A stretch of DNA of 64,000 bases, taken from Ciona savignyi. Taxonomy: Eukaryota; Chordata; Ascidiacea; Phlebobranchia; Cionidae. Within the stretch, counting starts at the first letter, position 1, and each line of letters starts with the position of its first letter. Under the pieces are notes generated by a model. That model was not told the origin of the DNA, ran no database searches, and saw nothing but the letters and a program-made list of their open reading frames with translations. The DNA lies in assembly GCA_000149265.1 (NCBI GenBank), contig CH002742.1, positions 562,940 to 626,939 of the forward strand, in the 5' to 3' direction. The translations under genes were made by a program, and so were the position numbers. Positions 23,415 to 34,254 of this stretch are shown here, one piece after another.

Positions 23415-25174
23415 GCATGAAACAATGAGATAGCCTACAGCCCAATCAGAACCACCACAGTTTTTACTATGTTGAACATGCTTCATATATTTTTGTCGAC
23501 GACAAGTAAGTAGTTGAAGACTAGTAAACGTGTTCGCTTTGCTATTGTTTGACGCCGAAAACACAATAAACAAAAATTAAACTGGTTTATTTTTGAAACA
23601 TTGGCAAACTACACAACTGATTGCTGAATTGGTTTTATTTTTAACACAAACCAAACCCCAAAATTCCCACAGGTAACAGCAGTTAGAAAAGCAGAAAGCA
23701 TGGTGTCATCAAAATTAATGTGTACAGGAAGCGTAACACTCAATGCACAAGTGCTTACAGACGGCAAACACTGACACTTAGTTCCCCCAATAGAGATTGG
23801 ACAACCATGTTTGTACTGAACAGAAAGAGGATACGGCAAATCCAGAGGTGTTCTGTTTTGACAACCAGTTAAAAAATTGACCAATTGGTGAAAACTCACT
23901 GGACAATCATCTGTAAAATATAACAGAATTATATATATCAGCAACAAAACAGATAATTTCCAACAGAATATCTGATCCTGTGCTACAATCCCAGGTTGCA
24001 AGTGTATTTATATTTGCACTAGAGTTGGCAACATAGATGGCAAAATGTATATTTATACAGCAACATTAACTTTAAAGGTTTATTTTAAGACAAGATGGGT
24101 AGAACAATAAAGAGAAAATGAAAAGAACAAACAAATGATCATGTATCAATTTTATCAAAATAAATTAAAAATATTGTTCTTACCTTCATTGTAACACCTC
24201 TCAATGAAGTCAACAAAGCGCCTACTATACCAGACATAGCAGAACGGGACTTCTAGTTACAAAAAAACGCGCAATTCCAGCAGCAACAAAACTTTCTTCC
24301 AGCTTAAAGTTGTAATCCACTTTTACGTTATATTATAACCAAAATTTAAGGATTTTAAAATGTATTATACAGTAGACAGTTAACTTGTAAAATTTACTTC
24401 TATATATTATGGAAAATAGTATTAAAACACATGGCACAATTCAAATTAACTGCAGAAAATATTACTATAAATTACTTTAAAAAACTCCCTTTAAAAACAT
24501 ATTACATGAAGGAGATATTGCGCAACTCGTGATAACAATGGCATTGTTACGATTCTCATTTATAATATTAATCCTCAAGTGTAAACAAATGACGTATAGT
24601 GATTTCAATGTAAGCTACGTCGCATGTTCGACCTCGTAGAAGTTGGACGGTTGAGTATATTAGCTTTATGATGCCTGTGCATTATTAGTATGATAATATT
24701 TTTACAAAAAACTATATTGTTAAATAAATCGAAATACAATTGCCCGGCATCATAAAGCTAAGCCTAGTTGCCCGGACGGTTGGCTTACTGATGGCGCGCA
24801 GGACCGTTGTTTTGTGTCCTTTGACAAACCTTGCAAAGACATTTAACGGCATTTGCTTAAAACCTAATCAAAATTACTATTCCGGCTCAAAAATACATTT
24901 GTCGACTCGAAAATACTTTTGTTGACAGTGAATAAAAGATTTGCCGTTGCTAAAAAAGTTTTGCCGATCGACAAAATAGTTTTGCCGATTGTCAAAAGAG
25001 TTTTGCCGATTGGCTACAAAAAAGTTTTGCCGATCGGCAAAAAAGTTTTGCCGATTTGAAAATATTTTTGCCGATTTGAAAACATTTTTGCCGATTTGAA
25101 AATATTTTTGTCGATTATGAAATAGTTTTGTAGACTGAAATAAAATTTCAGGATTGCCCTTATGGGCCACCGTA
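23415..25174. mobile_element. Foldback-type transposon, copy 2 (right part)
   Basis: It is nearly identical to copy 1 from about 15266 onward, with a much shorter right-arm minisatellite (24955-25110) and the same terminus ending 25174. The flank is GGAGTC (25175-25180), identical to the left flank of copy 1 (14149-14154). It keeps about 45 bases near 24660 that copy 1 lacks, so the two are distinct copies or alleles. Confidence 0.85.
23609..24252 (-). CDS. Two-exon open frame in foldback copy 2, unknown product
   Basis: Exon 24252-24184 (VPFCYVWYSRRFVDFIERCYNE) ends at GTAAGA and joins in frame to 23910-23609 (DDCPVSFHQLV, through CPISIGGTKCQC, ending KIKPIQQSVV). A further 5' exon is needed and not found. 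Eight or more cysteines suggest a secreted or metal-binding fold, but no family is recognised. Confidence 0.4.
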
Positions 25175-25375
25175 GGAGTCAAAACAATATGCTAAATACT
25201 TACACAATTTAGGAATAATATGAAAAATTAAAAGTTTAATTTAAATAATTTTATCAGTAATTTATCAACATTCTTGAGCGCACTTGCTTCTCGAAAGTTA
25301 ATGTATAACTAAAGTTACAATGGAAAAGAACGAACTAGACACTAACCATTTAGTAGATTATGATCTATGCACACT

Positions 25376-25587
25376 CAGGCCCGGTGCTAGGAACCGCGGG
25401 GCCCAATTAGAAATGGGATGGCGGGGCCCCTACTCTTCATAGCAAAATTTATGGGTGTTTATATATCATAAAATACATACCAGTACATACAAACTACAAA
25501 AATAGACATTTAATACTACATTTAATGCTATAAAACAAATTAAAGGTAATGTGGATGCTTATTTACGATATATTATTTTACTTCCAA

Positions 25588-25622
<35 letters not shown>

Positions 25623-25867
25623 TATATATATTGTTTAACTACCATATTCATTATGACGTAACAGGCAGACACAGAAATATAAATTTGACTTAGTTCGATG
25701 CATAACAAATTGATATTATGAAAAAGAATATTATTTCACTTTTTATTTTACGTTTCAGTAGTATTTTAAACCTAATAATACAGAAAGAACCCCGCTAACG
25801 CGGGGCCCCTTAAAGGTGCGGGGCCCAATTTGATCTAATCGGTCAAATCGGCCTAAAACCGGCCCTG
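25376..25867. mobile_element. Small hAT-like MITE nested in the larger insertion
   Basis: The ends CAGGCCCGGT and ACCGGCCCTG are flanked by a perfect 8-bp duplication TGCACACT (25368-25375 and 25868-25875). The sub-terminal GC-rich block GGGGCCCAATT appears at both ends. Confidence 0.85.
25590..25634. repeat. TA microsatellite
   Basis: A run of TA dinucleotides with a few breaks, inside the nested MITE. Confidence 0.9.
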
Positions 25868-25945
25868 TGCACACTCTGTCGTAAATTTACGAAATGCACC
25901 TAGCTAAACCCTGTGGCGCACCATTTGAGAAGCACTGCCTTAAAG

Positions 25946-26080
25946 GGAAGTAATTGTCACGTACGTGCCGACGTCTCTGGGATAGACACCACATACATCG
26001 AATCAATTTCTTTTAAATCTATCCAATCCAGGAAACATTGTTTCCTTTGTCTCGCGAGATGAAGGCATCGCTTTATGTTT
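25946..26080 (+). promoter_or_regulatory. Promoter-like duplicated block, right half
   Basis: Continues the block interrupted at 14065: GTCACGTACGTGCCGACGTC, then GGATAGACACCAC. It is followed by a short plus-strand frame from 26077 (MFSIIHFWFGTVFVVA), signal-peptide-like but only about 25 codons. Confidence 0.45.
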
Positions 26081-26380
26081 TCTATCATTCATTTCTGGTT
26101 CGGTACCGTTTTTGTTGTTGCCTCACAAGAGTATTTGTTGCGTAAAAAATAAAATAAAATATAGATCGCCAGCCTTGTGTCAATATATTGGTAAAACCCA
26201 ATTTGATTGTGCGTTTTATGTTTCTGCAAGTGTTATAGGAGTGTATATTAATTTTTCAGGACGCTACATTTGCGGCCCACCGTTGGATCAATTACTCGGG
26301 CATGTTGCGTTTTTTTTTAAATATAACTACAACCAATAAAATAATAAATAAATAAAGGTATTCATAAATTGACCTTTTAC

Positions 26381-26479
26381 CAATCTATTATTGCTAGTAC
26401 AATAAATGCAGTGACATTCATCATTGTTTACATGTACGAAACCTTCACGACAAGCGGTTAGGAATGGTACAACAGCCAT
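26381..26479 (-). CDS. Possible exon 5 (cysteine-rich) downstream of peptide gene B
   Basis: The minus strand reads MAVVPFLTACREGF, then ECHCIYCTSNNRL, ending at a GT donor, with an AG acceptor one base before the ATG. It lies about 150 bases 3' of exon 4 of gene B. Phase allows exon 4 to splice into it if a weak GTGATA donor overlapping the exon 4 stop is used. The exon 6 homolog near 26260-26311 has lost its acceptor (CAACAT for CAACAG). Confidence 0.35.
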
Positions 26480-26627
26480 ACTCTCACATAAAATTACTTA
26501 TTTGTTGGGCGGTGGGTTGAAAGTTTAAGGGTTAATTTTCTTTACACTTGGTATACTTCAGTATACTTTTAGGCAGTAACATTTACCACGAACAAATTTT
26601 TAAGTTTTTTTTATTGTTTATCCTTTA

Positions 26628-27649
26628 TCACATACATGATTTGCAGCTTGTGTTCTCAATTGAACCTAAAAACAAATAAATAAAATGTAATAATAAAACG
26701 AGGAGTATTATGAGGAGATTCCCTTACCGCGAAGACTTTTATTGTAGTCTTTCATCTGTAAAAAACATTGGAAAAATAAATGGTTAGTTTTGTAGTAATT
26801 GCTAGGTAAACGATATAAATTTAAGGGTCTATATTCATGATAATATAGTCAAATAACTCGTGCCCGAGGTCAAGTTAGTAAAATTATTACATTGTGTGGG
26901 CTCAAATAACAAGATAGCTTTCAATGTTAAATGAAATTAAATAATTAAAACACAATTTTAACAAAACATTTGTATTTACCGTCCTCATTTTGTTCCAGTA
27001 TACTGTAATGAAAAAAAAAATATTGTACACGGAATTACAAGTGTTTTAGCAGGCAATTTCGTCGTCTATCAGTCAAAGTTTTGCGCTTTCGAAACTGGTC
27101 GCTAGATAATTGGTTGTTTTCTAGGACTAGGCAATTAATCGACTTCGTATGAACCTAGTGAAATATTGTGTTTATATTGAAAGAATGCCTCATTTTTATA
27201 CAACCCACTGCAGTAGGGGCAATTCGACGCTAAGAGCAAAATAACTTGACGGTAGCTGTGTAAAACGCCCCTCCACGTAATTATGGAGTAATCTAACATA
27301 CGATTACGCCACCTGTGTTTTATGAACAAGAATAAAACCTAAAAATCCCGTTCTATCCCATCATACTATATCTATGTTTAAAATGTGAGCTTTGTGGATG
27401 GGTTACATAAACCATTGGTCTAACTAAGGGGTTTGTCTGGATATATTAAGTAACATTAAGTAGAGAAACTTAATTACAGATAGTTTTTTTTAAATTTTCT
27501 TACGCTTTATTTTGATTCCAGCTTCGTCGTCTTTCATCCGTGCTGGTTCTTCGGCGCCCTAATTTCCAAAAGCCAAGGTCGAGTTGACCAATCGCAATTG
27601 TAGCGAACTGCATGAGAACGAGAAGAAGTAGAATGAGTTTTCTGTCCAT
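26628..27649 (-). CDS. Secreted peptide precursor, paralog B (unknown family)
   Basis: Exons 27649-27504, 27002-26980, 26748-26728 and 26665-26628 (TGA) give 75 residues. A signal peptide (MDRKLILLLLVLMQFATIAI, cut near G21|Q22) is followed by QLDLGFWKL-GRRR, a layout expected for a short amidated peptide released at a polybasic site. ERRRSWNQNK, a polar acidic stretch and NTSCKSCM follow. Exon 3 has two possible acceptors; only the inner one (AAAG) keeps frame and is conserved in all three paralogs. A TATA box is at 27694-27702. Exact function is unknown; a peptide hormone-like precursor or a cationic defence peptide both fit. Confidence 0.72.
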
Positions 27650-27693
27650 GTTGCCTTGAAGATAATTCAAATGAAAAGTTGATTGGTACTCTT

Positions 27694-27702
27694 GGTTTTA
27701 TA
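27694..27702 (-). promoter_or_regulatory. TATA box of peptide gene B
   Basis: TATAAAACC about 45 bases upstream of the ATG, as in paralogs A and C. Confidence 0.6.
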
Positions 27703-28329
27703 CGTTTTGCTGCGCATGTATAGCGGATTTTGAGAAACGGAGGGCGTACCACGAAGACCTGCCAATGGAACCAGTAAATATGTAGCCGTGGCGGCTCGTC
27801 TAAATCTCACAAAACAACAACACCAGGTCTTTCGCATTGTTCTCTGGTTTGTATTTTATATTTTTAAGAGATTTTGCGTTCATGGTTTCATATACTCTTT
27901 TAGTGACATTTATCGATTACAATTCTTGAGAATTAGGAACACTAGACACATGATGAACCAAGAATCAAATCCACTAACCAAGAATTCATACATTAAGGTT
28001 TTCTTGTTTCGTATTCGAATTTATTTAGTTTTATTTTAGAAAACGGTCATCTCTCACTATATTTAAGGCCGAAACGTATTGTAACTGTATTTGGATTGCT
28101 TTGGTATATATTTTATTCGCAGTTTATTATACCACATAGAACAATAAGTTTTAACAGCACCATGTCTGATTATGTAACGTATGTGTTATTTTAAAAGTAA
28201 AATTGCCCTTGTTTATGTTCTTTCTTATATTTACTTTTATATATTTACTTCAGTAGATGCACTTTTGTACATTAACTTTGGTTTACGATTTTTTAAAGTG
28301 TCTTACCCTTTTTCGTGTTTTAACCACGC

Positions 28330-28640
28330 GACCGTCAAATGTTCGAGAGCCACTGAAAATATTATCTGTGACGAAACAAATTGTTTATCACGTGACTCGG
28401 TACAGGGCACCAATCACATTCTCTATCCGTTACCCACAATCGTGATTGGTTGAGACGAAACTTGTTGCTCCGCCCATTTTAGTCAAAAAGGAAAGTAATT
28501 GTCACGTACGTGCCGACGTCTCTGGGATAGACACCACGTACATCGAATCAATTTCTTTTAAATCAATCCAGGAAATATTGTTTCCTTTGTCTCGCGAGCT
28601 GAAGACGTTGCTTTATGTTTTCTATCATTCATTTCTTGTT
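28330..28640 (+). promoter_or_regulatory. Promoter-like duplicated block (intact copy)
   Basis: Contains TCACGTGAC, CACCAATCAC, GTGATTGGTTG and CCGCCC, then GTCACGTACGTGCC and CTCGCGAG. It lies about 680 bases upstream of peptide gene B and about 4 kb from the others, and could act in both directions. Overlapping open frames (MVETKLVAPPILV and the frame of MFSIIHFLFG) exist, but copies differ by single-base indels, so coding is doubtful. Confidence 0.45.
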
Positions 28641-28784
28641 CGGCACCGTTTTTTGTTGCTGCCTTACAAAAGTATTTTTGCGAAAGAAAAATAAACTATA
28701 GATAGCCAGCCTTGTGTCAACATATTTGTAAAATCCAATTTGATTATACCATTTATGTTTTTGCAAGTGTCACATGAGTGTAAA

Positions 28785-29015
28785 TTATTTTTTCAGTACG
28801 CTACATTTGCGGCCCACCGTTGGATCAATTACTCGGGCCTGTTGCGTTTTTTTAAATATAACTACAACCAATAAAATAATAAATAAATACAGGTATTCAT
28901 AAATTGACCTTTCTACCAATCTATTATTGCTAGTACAATAGATGCAGTGACATTTATCATTGTTTACATGTACGAAACCTTCACGACAAGCGGTTAAGAA
29001 TAGTACAACAGCCAT
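28785..29015 (-). CDS. Cysteine-rich exons 5-6 (best preserved copy)
   Basis: Exon 29015-28917 (MAVVLFLTACREGF, KCHCIYCTSNNRL) ends at a GT donor. It joins in phase 0 to 28838-28785 after CAACAG (ARVIDPTVGRKCSVLKK, stop). The 78-base intron has no stop either, so retained and spliced forms both stay in frame. It may be the 3' end of peptide gene C (exon 4 at 29797) or a separate 50-residue gene starting at its own ATG. The C..C.C..C spacing suggests disulfides. Confidence 0.4.
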   Translation of the reverse strand: MAVVLFLTACREGFVHVNNDKCHCIYCTSNNRLVERSIYEYLYLFIILLVVVIFKKTQQARVIDPTVGRKCSVLKK

Positions 29016-29186
29016 ACTCTCACTTAAATTTACTTATTTGTTGGGCGGTGGGTTGAAAGTTTTAGGGTTAATTTTCTTTACACTTGGGTGTTTTATTGCT
29101 CAGGTGGTGGCATTATCAGAGCCACTTGCGATAAAACCCTTTATTGTGCAGAACTGCTGATTTTGTTTGCAGCGACTACCAAATAA

Positions 29187-29481
29187 CGGCTAGTCTGGTG
29201 GTTTAGGGCGACGCCTTTTAACCGAAAGGTTGTAGGTTCGAAACTATTCGCTAACTAATCGGTTGGGTCCTTGGGCAAGGAACTTACCGGACATTGCATG
29301 AACCCAGGGGATTATAGTGGCCTCTACCAAATTGAAGAAATATGTCTATTATACGCAACACACTGCAATAGCTCCGTTAACCCGACGGTGTGCGCGAGTT
29401 GATCTGACGATTACCCGTGTGTTAAACCTCTTGGTTTTCCCATTCACGGGATAAACATGAATAACCTATCCTATCCCATCC
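29187..29481 (+). mobile_element. tRNA-derived SINE (full length)
   Basis: The best tRNA-like head in the window: TCTGGTGGTTTAGGGCGACG (box A region) and GTAGGTTCGAAAC (box B), then the common body and a CCTATCC tail. It sits between exon 4 of peptide gene C and the exon 5 copy. Confidence 0.9.
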
Positions 29482-29796
29482 ATAGCAAGTGATGGGAAAT
29501 ATGTGAAATAATTTATGTTTGGGATAATTTGGTTTCTACTGTATATGTTTTTAATCAGACTAACTTTCGAACCAACAATGGGTTTGACAATACAACCCTT
29601 TTTACCGAATGTAGTATATACCACCGGTCGCGTTACCCATTCAGTCACACATTCGGCGCCGCAGTAGGCAATCTATCGAGAATTACGCCGGTTATAGATA
29701 ACTTGCAACTTGCAACATGTTGTATTGTTAAAATCACTAACTTTCAGACCGTTACATACATGACAAATCAAATTTCAAGTTTTTTTTTATTGTTTA

Positions 29797-30631
29797 TCAC
29801 AAACATGATTTGCAGCTTGTGTTCTGAATTGAATCTAAAAACAAAAAAAATAAACATGAAGTAGTAATAACACAAGGAGAAAAATTTGATAAAATTTCCT
29901 TACCGCGAAGACTTTTATTGTTGTCTTTCAACTGTATAAATAACATTGTTAAAAAATCAGCATCCATTCATGATAATTTAGTCAAATAACTCGAGCCCAC
30001 AGTAAGGTTGGTGACATCATAACATTGTATCTATTGTTATTATTTTTGTAATTTTAAGCAGCTGTGGACTTGTCACCAGGCTGTAACAGCAAGACAACTT
30101 TCGATGTTAAGGGAAACCAAATAATTATGAAACAATTTTAATTTGTAACAAGAGCTTTTTCTTACCGTCCTTCATTAGGTCAAATTCACTGCAATAAAAG
30201 ATTTGTATTATTGTACACGGAATTACAATTGTTTTGTCAGGTAAGTTTGGCTCCTGTCAGCCACAGGATTGTGATTTAAAATTGGTCGCTGGCTTAACGG
30301 TTTTGTTCTTGGGCAAGGCATTTAACCAATCTTGTCTGAACCTTGTGAAAAAAGTGTGCTTAAATTGAAAGAATACCATATATTGATTAACCCAGTGCAA
30401 TACCGGAACTCCGACGGTGAGTGAGAAAATTATAAATAACATCAAGGGTAGAAAGTTTTTTACAGATAGTATTTAAATTATTTTAACTCACGATAGCTTA
30501 TTTTGATTCCATCTTCGTCGGCTCGTGGTCCTTCGGCGTCCTGCTTGCCAAACACCAGGATCGACCGCATCAATCGCAATTGTAGCGAACTGTAGGAGAA
30601 CGAGAAGAAGTAGAACGAGCTTTGTGTCCAT
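29797..30631 (-). CDS. Secreted peptide precursor, paralog C (unknown family)
   Basis: Exons 30631-30492, 30188-30166, 29925-29905 and 29834-29797 (TGA) give 73 residues. The signal peptide is MDTKLVLLLLVLLQFATIAI. It is followed by DAVDPGVWQA-GRRR, then RRRWNQNKLSEFDLM, a polar stretch and NTSCKSCL. It is the most diverged of the three, yet exon phases, the GRRR and RRR-WNQ motifs and the cysteine terminus are kept, which argues for coding constraint. A TATA box is at 30676-30684 and an AATAAA directly follows the stop. Confidence 0.7.
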
Positions 30632-30675
30632 GTTGCCTTGAAGATAATTCAAATGAAAAGTTGATTAGTCTTCTT

Positions 30676-30684
30676 GGTTTTATA
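30676..30684 (-). promoter_or_regulatory. TATA box of peptide gene C
   Basis: TATAAAACC about 45 bases upstream of the ATG. Confidence 0.6.
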
Positions 30685-31329
30685 CGTTTTGCTGAGCTTG
30701 AATAGCGGATGTCGAGACGTGCCACGAAGGCCTGGAAACGGAACCAGGAAATATGGAGCAATGGCGGCTCGTCTAAATCTCACAAAACAACAACAACAGT
30801 TCTTTCGCATTGTTCTTTGATTTGTATTTTATATTTATTTAGCAGATTTTGCGTTCACAGTTTTATATACAATATACTTTTAGTGACATTTTTTGATTAT
30901 AAAGATTAGTTTTAATCCTATTTATATACAATTTTGGTGAATTAGGAACACTCGACACAGGATGAACCAAGAATCAAATCCACTAACCAAGAATTCACAC
31001 ATCAAGGTTTTCTTGTTTCGTATTCGAATTTATTTAGTTTTATTTTGGAAAACGGCCATTTCTCTCTTTATTTAAGGCCGACGCGTATTGTAACTATATT
31101 TGGATTGCTTTGATATATTTATTAGCGTAATAATAAATTTTAACAGCAACATTCCTGCTTATGTAACTTGCGTGTTATTTTAAAAGTAAAATTGCCTTTG
31201 TTTATCTTCTTTCTTACATTTCATTTTAAGTATTTACTTCGGTAGATACACTTTTGTACATTAACTTTGGTTTACGATTTTTTAAAGTGTCCTGCCCTTT
31301 TTTCCACGTGACCCTCGAATGTAATTAGA

Positions 31330-31708
31330 ACTATTCGTCGAGAGCCACTGAAAATATTATCTGTGACGAAACAAATTGTTTATCACGTGACTCGGTACAG
31401 GACACCAACCACATTCTCTATCCGTCATCCATAATCGTGATTGGTTAAGATGAAACTTATTGCTCCGCCCATTTTAGTCTTAATAGAAAGTAATTGTCAC
31501 GTACGTGCCGACGTCTCTGGGATAGACACCACGTACATCGAATCAATTTCTTTTAAATCAATCCAGGAAATATTGTTTCCTTTGTCTCGCGAGATGAAGG
31601 CGCTGCTTTATGTTTTCTATCATTCATTTCTTGTTCGGCACCGTTTTTGTTGCTGCCTTACAAGAGTATTTTTGCGAAAAAAAAAATAAACTATATATCG
31701 CCAGCCTT
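31330..31708 (+). promoter_or_regulatory. Promoter-like duplicated block and start of a short signal-like frame
   Basis: Copy of the 28330 block with the same CACGTG, CCAAC, GATTGG and CCGCCC elements. From 31610 a frame starts MFSIIHFLFGTVFVAALQEY, resembling a secretory leader, but it runs into the element inserted at about 31709, so any product is chimeric. Confidence 0.4.
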
Positions 31709-33449
31709 CCCAGTCACGAAGTATCTTCGAACTATCTATGGCCGGTTATCAGGATCGACCGGCATATGTTTGATTTATATAACCTATGGCCGTACAAACA
31801 TAATCCAACCTTATATGTATGTGTTATGTTCGTATATTCTATGGCTGGCCATGCTCTGGTGTTACATATATGGCCCACTCGCGATAATCCTTAGAAAAAA
31901 ACATAGCCTATTTTTTGTCTGTGGCGTTTGAACGATTTAGCCACACATGGCCGATCTGACATAAACCAGCTGAAACTCATACGTTGCTGTCTTGTTGGCA
32001 GGATTACAGAACCAAAGAAACCTTTGTTTTAAATTTAATTATCATTCTGTGGTGGAGAATAATTTATTATTTTGGTAAATTTATTGATTATTTTTTCACT
32101 TTTCATGGCTTCAGTCCTACAGCAACTAGTCCGCCGAACTTAACACGTAATCAAAAGAGTAAAACGATTTGTTTAAATATGTGTTATTTTTGTATAACAT
32201 TTATTCAAGCAAATAAGTGAACATTTTATATGTATAAAATTGTTTTAGAAATATAATGTTTTGTTTTATAAATTCTTATTGAGCAACACTTTTTCCCGCG
32301 CATAAATGTGTCGTTCGCTCTTAATTGTGTCGTATTGCACCACGTGATCTGTTTCTTTCCGCCTTTACAGTTCAAATTTGCGATATGAACTAGTATCGTG
32401 TGGTGTGTAACTGTTTAAAGTTATGGCAACGTTAATTTAAGATTTCTTGTCCAAAGAGATGCATTTACATGATTTGAAGATACCAGGTACGAAATTAGAA
32501 CTACAATGTTAATACTAAAAGCAGAAATAATGAGATACGGACGCTTGTGTTTTGTAACAGTTAGCCTATTTAAGTCTTTATATATATTATAATGGCTACT
32601 GGCACTCATGTTCCTGTATATCCTGTGTGTGTTCACTTAACCATGCGGCTACATTTTAAAGGGAATAATGTAAAAATAATTGTTAAAATAAATTTGTAAT
32701 CTACAGATGTTCTGCTGCGCACAAATTAAGGCATGCACGTGCTAAGTACGCTGATATCACAAGTGACATAAAGAAAGTGCTTAATGGTGTATGTGACTGG
32801 GAGGAAGGCAGGGCTGGAAGAGCCGCTTTGTTTAAGACAAAACCAGTCAAACACATAGCCAACTGGATGCTTCAAGTGCAACGTCTCAAATATCAAGAAA
32901 GTCCCAAAGTATGCTACTTCAGGCTCCACCTGATGATAGCTCAAGTGATGACACAGTTGAAGTGGACACATTTGGGACCGTATTCATTTAAATAATGATA
33001 CTTTCCATATTTTGGCAACTTATTAAGGTTACCAAAGTTTCTTTTTCTATGCTTCACGCCTTCACCAAAGTTTTTTCTTGTGTACAATTTATTATTGACC
33101 TTATTCTTGTTACTTTTTTGCATCGTAAATAAAATAGTTAACAAACAACAAGCTAATTCTTTCTTAAACGTAGCTAGGAATCATATGTGGACAAAATACA
33201 AGAACCGAAGATAATAGGCAGCAATGGCCACTGCACTGGCCGTTGTAACATTTCGGTTAAGAACCATACGTGGACAATATAAGAACCATATATAATAGTC
33301 AGCAATGGCCCGTACATTGGCCGTTGTAACATTTCGGGTATGTCGGCCAAACATATATCTACCGGGTACCCTGACAAAAATTTGATCTGATTAAGACTGA
33401 TTGGTAGATAACACATATATGCGCCATATATAATTTCGTAACTGGGTTG
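31709..33449. mobile_element. Inserted element of 1.7 kb with CCCAGTYACGAA ends
   Basis: The other units run CGCCAGCCTTGTGTCAAC uninterrupted (28706-28723). Here 1.7 kb separates CGCCAGCCTT from TGTGTCAAC. The ends are CCCAGTCACGAA and the inverse TTCGTAACTGGG, with further inverted similarity inward (ATGGCCG near 31740-31790 and CGGCCAA near 33345). The target duplication is at most two or three bases. The superfamily is not determined. Confidence 0.65.
32703..32995 (+). pseudogene. Coding remnant inside the 1.7 kb element
   Basis: After an ACAG the plus strand reads HKLRHARAKYADITSD, then CDWEEGRAGRAAL and KHIANWMLQVQRL, to a stop at 32993. An overlapping frame gives an acidic tail (APPDDSSSDDTVEVDT). 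The composition looks protein-coding, possibly the end of a transposase, but I recognise no family. Confidence 0.35.
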
Positions 33450-33539
33450 TGTCAACATATTTGTAAAATCCAATTTGATTATACATTTTATGTTTCTGCA
33501 AGTGTTATAGGAGTGTATATTGGTTCTTCAGGAAGCTAC

Positions 33540-34225
33540 ATTTGCGGCTCACTGTTAGATCAATTACTCGGGCTTGTTGCGTTTTTCTGAAATATAACGA
33601 CAGTCACTAAAAAAATAAATAAAAATACAGTTATTCATAAATTGATCTTTTTTACCAATCTATATTTGCTAGTACAATAGAGGCAGTGGCATTTATCATT
33701 GTTTACATGTAACGAAACCTTCACCACAAACGGTTAAGAATGGCACAACACCATTATTCTGACATAAACTTACTTATTTGATGGGCGGTGAGGCGAAAGT
33801 GTTGGTTATTTTTTACACATTGGTGATTTATTAATTGGCGGTATAGGGGATCATTAAAGGCCTTGCGATAAAACGCTTTATTGTGTAGGACTGCTGATTT
33901 TGTTTGCAGCCTCTTCCATGGCAAGTGATGGTAAGTTGGGAAATCATGTGTGTTTATGTTTATTTGGTTAAGATCATAACTTCGTAAACTTTTTAAGCCG
34001 AGGCACAATATAAACCTATTAAATTTGACGGCATATTGCAGTCAAAATTGTACCATGTAAGGTCTTCTGATCGCTATATAGATTAAAACAGGTATAGACG
34101 TTAAAATCACTAACTTTTAGACAGTAACATACATGACTAACAAAAAGTTTTTTAAATGTTTGTAACAAACGCCATTTGCAGCTTGTGTTCTCAATTGAAC
34201 CTAAAAAAAACAAATAAATAAACAT
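33540..34225 (-). pseudogene. Partial peptide-gene unit D (exon 6/5 and altered exon 4)
   Basis: An exon 6 homolog (RVIDLTVSRKCSFLKN) lies near 33530-33580 and a frameshifted exon 5 homolog near 33655-33750. The exon 4 homolog near 34160-34205 reads GSIENTSCKWRLL without the usual stop. No exons 1-3 remain. This is a decayed unit parallel to 13210-13880. Confidence 0.5.
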
Positions 34226-34254
34226 ATAGTTGGAACACCGGATAAATGTGATGA

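Larger units (their letters stand above)
14074..25937. mobile_element. hAT-like insertion frame, nested and interrupted
   Basis: The ends are CAGTGGTTCTTGA (14074) and TTTGAGAAGCACTG (ends 25937), a hAT-type terminus. They are flanked by the perfect 8-bp duplication CCTTAAAG at 14066-14073 and 25938-25945. Removing the insert restores the duplicated block as seen intact at 28460-28500, 31460-31500 and 34400-34440. Its own sequence is only about 14074-14154 and 25175-25937. The middle is a foldback element, a plastin gene fragment, a gap and a second foldback part. Confidence 0.8.

Noticed and set aside
23167-23573. Frames spanning runs of N
   Set aside because: Artefacts of the assembly gap.
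29187-29260. Functional tRNA gene
   Set aside because: Box A and box B are recognisable, but no full cloverleaf with acceptor stem is seen, and the same head precedes a SINE body and tail.
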